DNA of 10,023 bases from contig JAFZOE010000098.1 of the NCBI GenBank assembly GCA_017552845.1, positions 1 to 10,023 of the forward strand, given 5' to 3'. Numbering within the stretch: position 1 is the first letter of the stretch; each line of letters opens with the position of its first letter. The notes below the pieces were generated by a model. That model did not search any database and had not been told where the DNA came from. It saw nothing but the letters and a program-made list of their open reading frames with translations. This stretch comes from Clostridia bacterium (GTDB lineage Bacteria; Bacillota; Clostridia; Oscillospirales; Acutalibacteraceae). The translations under genes were made by a program, and so were the position numbers. Positions 6,082-10,023 of this stretch are shown one piece after another.

Positions 6082-7050
6082 ATGAAACTCGGAAATTATG
6101 AATTAAAAGGCTCTGCCGCTCTTGCGCCGATGGCCGGAGTCACAGACAGAGCTTTCAGGGAAATATGCATAGAATACGGCGCTTCTTATGTCACGAGCGA
6201 GATGATAAGCTCTAAAGGGCTCACGATGGGCGACCGCAAATCGGGATTTCTTATGACAATCGGCGAAAAAGAGATGCCTGCGAGCGTTCAGATTTTCGGC
6301 TGTGAGCCGGGAACCATGGCAGAGGCTGCAAAACTTGCAGAACAAACGGGATGCATAGCTGTCGATATAAACATGGGCTGCCCTGCCCCGAAAGTTGCCG
6401 GTCACGGCGGAGGCGCGGCGCTTATGAAGAATCCAGCCCTTGCTGCTGAAATCGCAAACGCCTGCGTAAATGCGGTTAAAATACCGGTAACATGCAAAAT
6501 CCGCTCGGGATGGGACGATGATAATATTAATGCAGTCGAACTAGCAAAACTTCTGGTTCAGGCAGGCGCAAGCGCTATTGCGATTCACGGCCGGACAAGA
6601 AAACAGATGTATTCCCCTCCCGTGAATTATGACATTATCCGTAAAGTTAAGGAAGCTGTGCCCGTTCCCGTTATCGGCAACGGCGATGTTACCGACATTG
6701 AAAGCGCGGAATTCATGCTGAAGGAAACGGGATGCGACCATCTGATGATAGGCAGAGGAGCGCTCGGAGCTCCATGGATATTCGCTCGGATAAACGAGTA
6801 TTTCAGCTCGGGTATTATTCTGCCTGAGCCGGGAATCGAAGAAAAGATGGCAGTCATGATAAGGCATATCGGCCTTCTCTGCGAATACAAAGGCGATTAT
6901 GTAGGAATGAGAGAGGCACGAAAGCACGCCGGCTGGTATATTAAAGGCATGCGCGGCGCGGCTTCTTTCCGCAGAGAAATCGGAGAACTTGTAACAATGG
7001 ACCAACTGAAAAAGCTTGCAGAAAGGGTTATTGAATCGGCCGGAGAATAA
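6082..7050 (+). CDS. dusB: tRNA-dihydrouridine synthase, DusB type
   Basis: Dus enzymes are FMN-dependent flavoproteins that reduce uridines to dihydrouridine in tRNA, using NADPH. The 322-residue length is normal. The N terminus has LAPMAGVTDRAFR (14-26), the flavin-binding start of the TIM barrel. NMGCPAPKVAG carries the catalytic Cys100. IHGRTRKQMY places the conserved His at 169. PVIGNGDV and MIGRGALGAPWIF are phosphate and flavin binding segments near the barrel end. A short helical domain closes the protein. The start at 6082 matches the family N terminus; GGTGAG at 6073-6078 is the only ribosome-site candidate, 3 bases from the ATG and overlapping the predicted transcript start. DusB is chosen over other Dus groups by overall similarity to the Firmicute single-copy enzyme. 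The transglutaminase-like gene follows after 27 bases. Confidence 0.95.
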   Translation: MKLGNYELKGSAALAPMAGVTDRAFREICIEYGASYVTSEMISSKGLTMGDRKSGFLMTIGEKEMPASVQIFGCEPGTMAEAAKLAEQTGCIAVDINMGCPAPKVAGHGGGAALMKNPALAAEIANACVNAVKIPVTCKIRSGWDDDNINAVELAKLLVQAGASAIAIHGRTRKQMYSPPVNYDIIRKVKEAVPVPVIGNGDVTDIESAEFMLKETGCDHLMIGRGALGAPWIFARINEYFSSGIILPEPGIEEKMAVMIRHIGLLCEYKGDYVGMREARKHAGWYIKGMRGAASFRREIGELVTMDQLKKLAERVIESAGE

Positions 7051-7077
7051 GGGGTATTCAACCAGGGAGGAAACTAT

Positions 7078-9534
7078 ATGAAAAAAAGAAAAATTATAAA
7101 AGCGTTTATATGCATTCTGCTTACGCTGGCGGTAACCCTGCCCGGAGGGGCTGCTTACGCCGCTTCTGAAAACAGAATATACTGCTGCCCCGCTCCGGAA
7201 GACGGCAAATATCTTTCTATAAAAGAGCCGGACGGCATGGATGCCGATGCAGACTGGGAAAGAGTATACAATCTGTTATTCAACGCTGTTTACAATGACA
7301 CCGTTCAATCGGAAGACAGTGAAATTACAGTTGATATATCATCCTGCAACATTCCATTCACAACTGCAAATCTGGAGTATCTCAGCGGCATCGTTTTCCG
7401 GACTCCAAAGTTTTTTGCCGTAAGGCACAGCTCTTTTTACTATTCGTATGGTTATTACAGCAACATGTTTACAAAGCTCTATTTTACCGGGAATCCTGCC
7501 GCCAACAAGGCAAAATACATAGAGTGCGAGGATGCCGCTGAGCAACTGCTTTATGGAATCAAAGGAAACGATGCGCTCTCGGCTGTTGATAAATGCCTGC
7601 TGCTTCATGATCGTCTGGATGCATATTGCGAATATGATTATATAAATTATGAGAATAACACAATTCCGGATGAAAGCTACGATGCATATGGAGCTTTTGC
7701 AAAAAGAACCGCTGTCTGCAACGGATACGCTTTTGCTTATATGTGGCTGCTGGACGAGATCGGAATAGAGAATTACCTTATCAGCTCTTCACAGATCAGC
7801 CACGCCTTCACAAAGGTTATCATTGATTCTGAGCCCTATTATATTGACACAACCTGGGACGATCCGGTCTGGGATGTTCCGGGAAGAGTCAAGCATGGCA
7901 ATTTCATGCTGTCATACGCAACCTTCTCGGAAAATCATCGCGGTGCAACAGATTTTGATGACGATGCAACTTCAACAATTTATGAGGATTATTTCCCTGC
8001 TGATTCGGAAACCCAAGTCCTGTATATCGGTGGTGATTTCTATTATCTGAAAGAATCGGATTCAGACAGTTCTAAATTTGTAATTATCAAAAGAGATATG
8101 ACCGGTAACGAATCGGAATGTCTGCTGATTGATAAATACTACAGAGAATACTATTCTTCGAATTCGTATTCAAACTACAAAACAGCCCCGAAAATATTAA
8201 ATATAGGGGATGAAATCATTTATACAGCGGCAAAAGAAGTCAGGTCTTATAATATATTAACTAAAGAGGATAAGCTGATCTATACCCCTACATCGGCACT
8301 TTTCCCCGGAACCAATTACTTACTGTTTGGTCTCAAACAAATTGACGGCAGGATTTTTGTTACTTCAAATTACTCTTCGGCATTTAATTCTGCCACTGTT
8401 TCTGATTATACGGAATCTTTCATTTACTGCAACCACTCGGAGAAAGAGATTCTGAAGCAAACCGAAGGCGATTGCAAGACATTAATAGATAAGACAGAAA
8501 TTTGCAGAGACTGCCGCGCAGTAATTCATTCTAGCGGATACGGAAATCATATTCCGGGTTCATCTGCACAGGAAAATACAGTTCCCTCAACCTGCACGGA
8601 AAGCGGTCATTATGACAACGTTGTTCGCTGCTCGGTATGTAACACTGTTATGAGCAGAAACACTGTCACCACCGGACCGCTCGGACACAATTTAATTCAC
8701 CACGAAGGCGTTAATTCCACCTGCAAAACTCAGGGATACAAGCCGTATGATACATGTTCCAGATGCACTTATACGACCTATGAATCTCTGCCGCTTTCAG
8801 ACCATACGCCGGGAACTCCCGCAAGAGAAAACATTATTCCTTCAACCTGCACCGAAAGCGGTCACTACGACCGAGTTGTGCGTTGTTCGGTATGCCGTAA
8901 CATTCTGAGTTCCGAAAGAATCACTACAGAGCCAACCGGTCATACATATTCGGTATCTGTTACTCCGCCTACCTGCACAGAAAAGGGCTACACAACTCAT
9001 ACATGCCATTGCGGAGATTCATATGTTGATTCTTATAAAGAACCTCTCGGCCACAGCTTTACGAATTATAAATACAACAATGATGCAACTCCCGAAAAAG
9101 ACGGCACTGAAACCGCAAAATGTGACAGATGCACTGCAACGCATACCAGAACAAAGCAGGGAACTATAATCACCAATCCTACATATGCATCAAAAATCAA
9201 TGTCCGCTCATCGGCAAATGTCAGCTATCGCGCGGATGTAACCGTCACAGCAACAGCCGAGAATGTTCCCTCCGGATTCTATTTGGCAATCTACGACGGA
9301 AATGAAGAACTTGCAAGAGGGACAAATACTAATGTATCATATCACGTGGGCGAGATGAGAAGCACACGCACTTTCACTGTAAAAATAATCGATGCCGAGA
9401 AAAATGTTCAGACCGATTTAAGCAATAATCTGCTTCAGAAAACAGTTCAGGTAAATGTTAACTCCGGATTCTTTGCCAGAATCGTCGCATGGTTCCGTTC
9501 ACTTTTCGGCTCCCTTCCTAAAGAAGTAATATAG
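7078..9534 (+). CDS. Secreted transglutaminase-like protein with Cys/His repeats
   Basis: An exported 818-residue protein. Residues 1-28 are a signal peptide (cleavage likely after AYA at 26-28). A transglutaminase-like thiol-protease fold spans roughly 150-300, with AVCNGYA (Cys214), SHAFTKV (His242) and YYIDTTWDDP (Asp257) in the expected Cys-His-Asp order and spacing, so the domain is probably active as a protease or crosslinking enzyme. Residues about 310-450 are a Tyr/Ser-rich region of unknown fold. About 451-696 hold Cys/His repeats. Residues 700-795 look like a beta-rich domain, and the end (797-818) is an aromatic amphipathic stretch, GFFARIVAWFRSLFG. No LPXTG motif is seen, so the tail or repeats may hold it at the surface (inference). 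GGGAGG (7065-7070) lies 7 bases before the ATG. It is probably co-transcribed with dus, with no visible functional link. Substrate unknown. Confidence 0.88.
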   Translation: MKKRKIIKAFICILLTLAVTLPGGAAYAASENRIYCCPAPEDGKYLSIKEPDGMDADADWERVYNLLFNAVYNDTVQSEDSEITVDISSCNIPFTTANLEYLSGIVFRTPKFFAVRHSSFYYSYGYYSNMFTKLYFTGNPAANKAKYIECEDAAEQLLYGIKGNDALSAVDKCLLLHDRLDAYCEYDYINYENNTIPDESYDAYGAFAKRTAVCNGYAFAYMWLLDEIGIENYLISSSQISHAFTKVIIDSEPYYIDTTWDDPVWDVPGRVKHGNFMLSYATFSENHRGATDFDDDATSTIYEDYFPADSETQVLYIGGDFYYLKESDSDSSKFVIIKRDMTGNESECLLIDKYYREYYSSNSYSNYKTAPKILNIGDEIIYTAAKEVRSYNILTKEDKLIYTPTSALFPGTNYLLFGLKQIDGRIFVTSNYSSAFNSATVSDYTESFIYCNHSEKEILKQTEGDCKTLIDKTEICRDCRAVIHSSGYGNHIPGSSAQENTVPSTCTESGHYDNVVRCSVCNTVMSRNTVTTGPLGHNLIHHEGVNSTCKTQGYKPYDTCSRCTYTTYESLPLSDHTPGTPARENIIPSTCTESGHYDRVVRCSVCRNILSSERITTEPTGHTYSVSVTPPTCTEKGYTTHTCHCGDSYVDSYKEPLGHSFTNYKYNNDATPEKDGTETAKCDRCTATHTRTKQGTIITNPTYASKINVRSSANVSYRADVTVTATAENVPSGFYLAIYDGNEELARGTNTNVSYHVGEMRSTRTFTVKIIDAEKNVQTDLSNNLLQKTVQVNVNSGFFARIVAWFRSLFGSLPKEVI
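8428..9165 (+). repeat. Five to six Cys/His protein repeats inside the transglutaminase-like gene
   Basis: Each unit has one Cys, then after about 10-14 residues a CxxC pair (CxC in one unit), and usually a GH near its end; the second unit has Cys506, Cys518, Cys521 and His537. Units run approximately at 8428-8559 (degenerate), 8560-8691, 8692-8814, 8815-8946, 8947-9057 and 9058-9165 (degenerate, lacking the first Cys). The second and fourth units are near-identical in protein (STCTESGHYD, then VVRCSVC) and 85 residues apart. The Cys3-His pattern suggests metal binding or redox pairing, which is inference. Similar C..CxxC..GH repeats occur in surface proteins of gut Clostridia. Confidence 0.85.
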
Positions 9535-9546
9535 AAAACATATTTA

Positions 9547-9571
9547 AACCCGCAGGTTGAACCTGCGGGTT
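9547..9571. terminator. Bidirectional hairpin terminator between converging genes
   Basis: A perfect 12-base inverted repeat (9547-9558 with 9560-9571) with one base between arms; as RNA it would form about 10 pairs and a 5-base loop. It begins 13 bases after the stop of the plus-strand gene and lies 11 bases from the stop of the minus-strand gene. Flanks are AATTATTAATT on the plus strand and ATATGTTTT on the minus strand, so it likely serves both. Confidence 0.82.
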
Positions 9572-9581
9572 AATTATTAAT

Positions 9582-10023
9582 TCATATATCCGATAAATCG
9601 ACGTCGGGAGCGATTGTTATGCGGTAGCCGGGATACAGGGTTTCGATTTCGGAATAGATTGTTTTCAGCGCTTCCTTGGGATCAATAGCAAAACTCAGAA
9701 CCACGTCAAAACGCATATCCTTTTTTTCTATGTCAACATAGAATCCGTGGACCTGAATTGCCCAATTGTGGGCAAGCACGGTATCGGTAACGGTATCGCG
9801 CATTTTTGCCGATTCGTCACAGCCGGTATTATATGAGTAAATTCCGATGGCTGTGAGGATTATACCGGTTTCGACATAGACATCCTCCGAAAGATGGCGG
9901 GCGATAAGGTCTATTTCATTTGCCGTCATCGTATCGGGGACTTCGATATGCACGCTCGCATAGTTCTTTTCGGGACCGTAATTGTTGATAATCAGATCAT
10001 AAGCTCCGCGCACTCCCTCGTGA
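9582..10023 (-). CDS. Cation diffusion facilitator family transporter, C-terminal part (cut by window edge)
   Basis: CDF proteins export divalent metals such as zinc, iron or manganese across the cytoplasmic membrane in exchange for protons. Only the last 146 codons are here, covering the cytoplasmic C-terminal region. GVRGAYDLIINNYGP followed by ASVHIEVP matches the metal-regulated dimerisation domain of the family. It is followed by the long extension with LTAIGIYSYNT, HGFYVD and FDVVLSF found in many clostridial members. The membrane helices with the metal-site Asp/His residues lie outside the window. A GTG at 10011-10013 looks like a start, but the frame stays open to the right edge (His-Glu-Gly just upstream) and the family motif spans it, so it is internal. 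Family assignment is confident; the metal cannot be told. Confidence 0.9.
   Translation of the reverse strand, partial: HEGVRGAYDLIINNYGPEKNYASVHIEVPDTMTANEIDLIARHLSEDVYVETGIILTAIGIYSYNTGCDESAKMRDTVTDTVLAHNWAIQVHGFYVDIEKKDMRFDVVLSFAIDPKEALKTIYSEIETLYPGYRITIAPDVDLSDI

Noticed and set aside
6541..7005. 154-residue antisense frame opposite dus
   Set aside because: Entirely opposite conserved dus coding sequence, with no promoter or recognisable domain.
8428..9165. CRISPR-like or DNA-level repeat array
   Set aside because: The repetition is at protein level within one open frame, with diverged DNA and no uniform repeat-spacer pattern.
10011..10013. GTG as the start of a 143-residue protein
   Set aside because: The frame remains open to the right edge and the CDF motif GVRGAYDL spans the GTG; GAGGGA directly abuts it, so there is no usable ribosome-site spacing.

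Overview
The window looks like an ordinary chromosomal stretch from an anaerobic, low-to-medium GC Firmicute. A gut or rumen Clostridia member (Oscillospirales/Ruminococcaceae-like) is the best guess. The reasons are consensus sigma-A promoters with AT-rich spacers, strong AGGAGG-type ribosome sites, a rubrerythrin plus superoxide reductase pair typical of obligate anaerobes, and secreted proteins with Thr/Glu-rich linkers and Cys/His repeats common in gut Clostridia. TGA acts as a stop, so the standard bacterial code fits. The taxonomic placement is inference; no rRNA or marker phylogeny was possible.

Layout. Positions 1-2533 (minus strand) hold a two-gene unit: an orphan family-5 solute-binding lipoprotein followed, with a 4-base ATGA overlap, by recG, which runs off the left edge. 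A divergent promoter region (2534-2709) separates it from the plus-strand gene ychF (2710-3804). A perfect TTGACA-N17-TATAAT promoter then drives rubrerythrin (3896-4537) and desulfoferrodoxin (4553-4930). Together these convert superoxide to peroxide and peroxide to water. Two back-to-back hairpins (4941-5028) end this operon and the converging minus-strand gene at 5050-5757, a cysteine-rich secreted protein resembling a circularly permuted NlpC/P60-type fold. A 324-base gap (5758-6081) holds the promoter of that gene, a tandem 10-base repeat, an unexplained GC-rich hairpin and the promoter of the next operon. That operon (plus) is dusB-like (6082-7050) followed by a large secreted transglutaminase-like protein with Cys/His repeats (7078-9534). 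A shared hairpin at 9547-9571 separates it from the 3' end of a minus-strand cation diffusion facilitator gene (9582 to beyond the right edge).

Most of the window is housekeeping: DNA repair, translation-linked ATPase, tRNA modification, oxygen defence and metal efflux. The less described content is the two secreted proteins, the rubrerythrin with rubredoxin-like modules at both ends, the coupling of a solute-binding lipoprotein to recG, and the structured gap upstream of dus. I found no convincing new multi-gene system, mobile element, CRISPR array or RNA gene.
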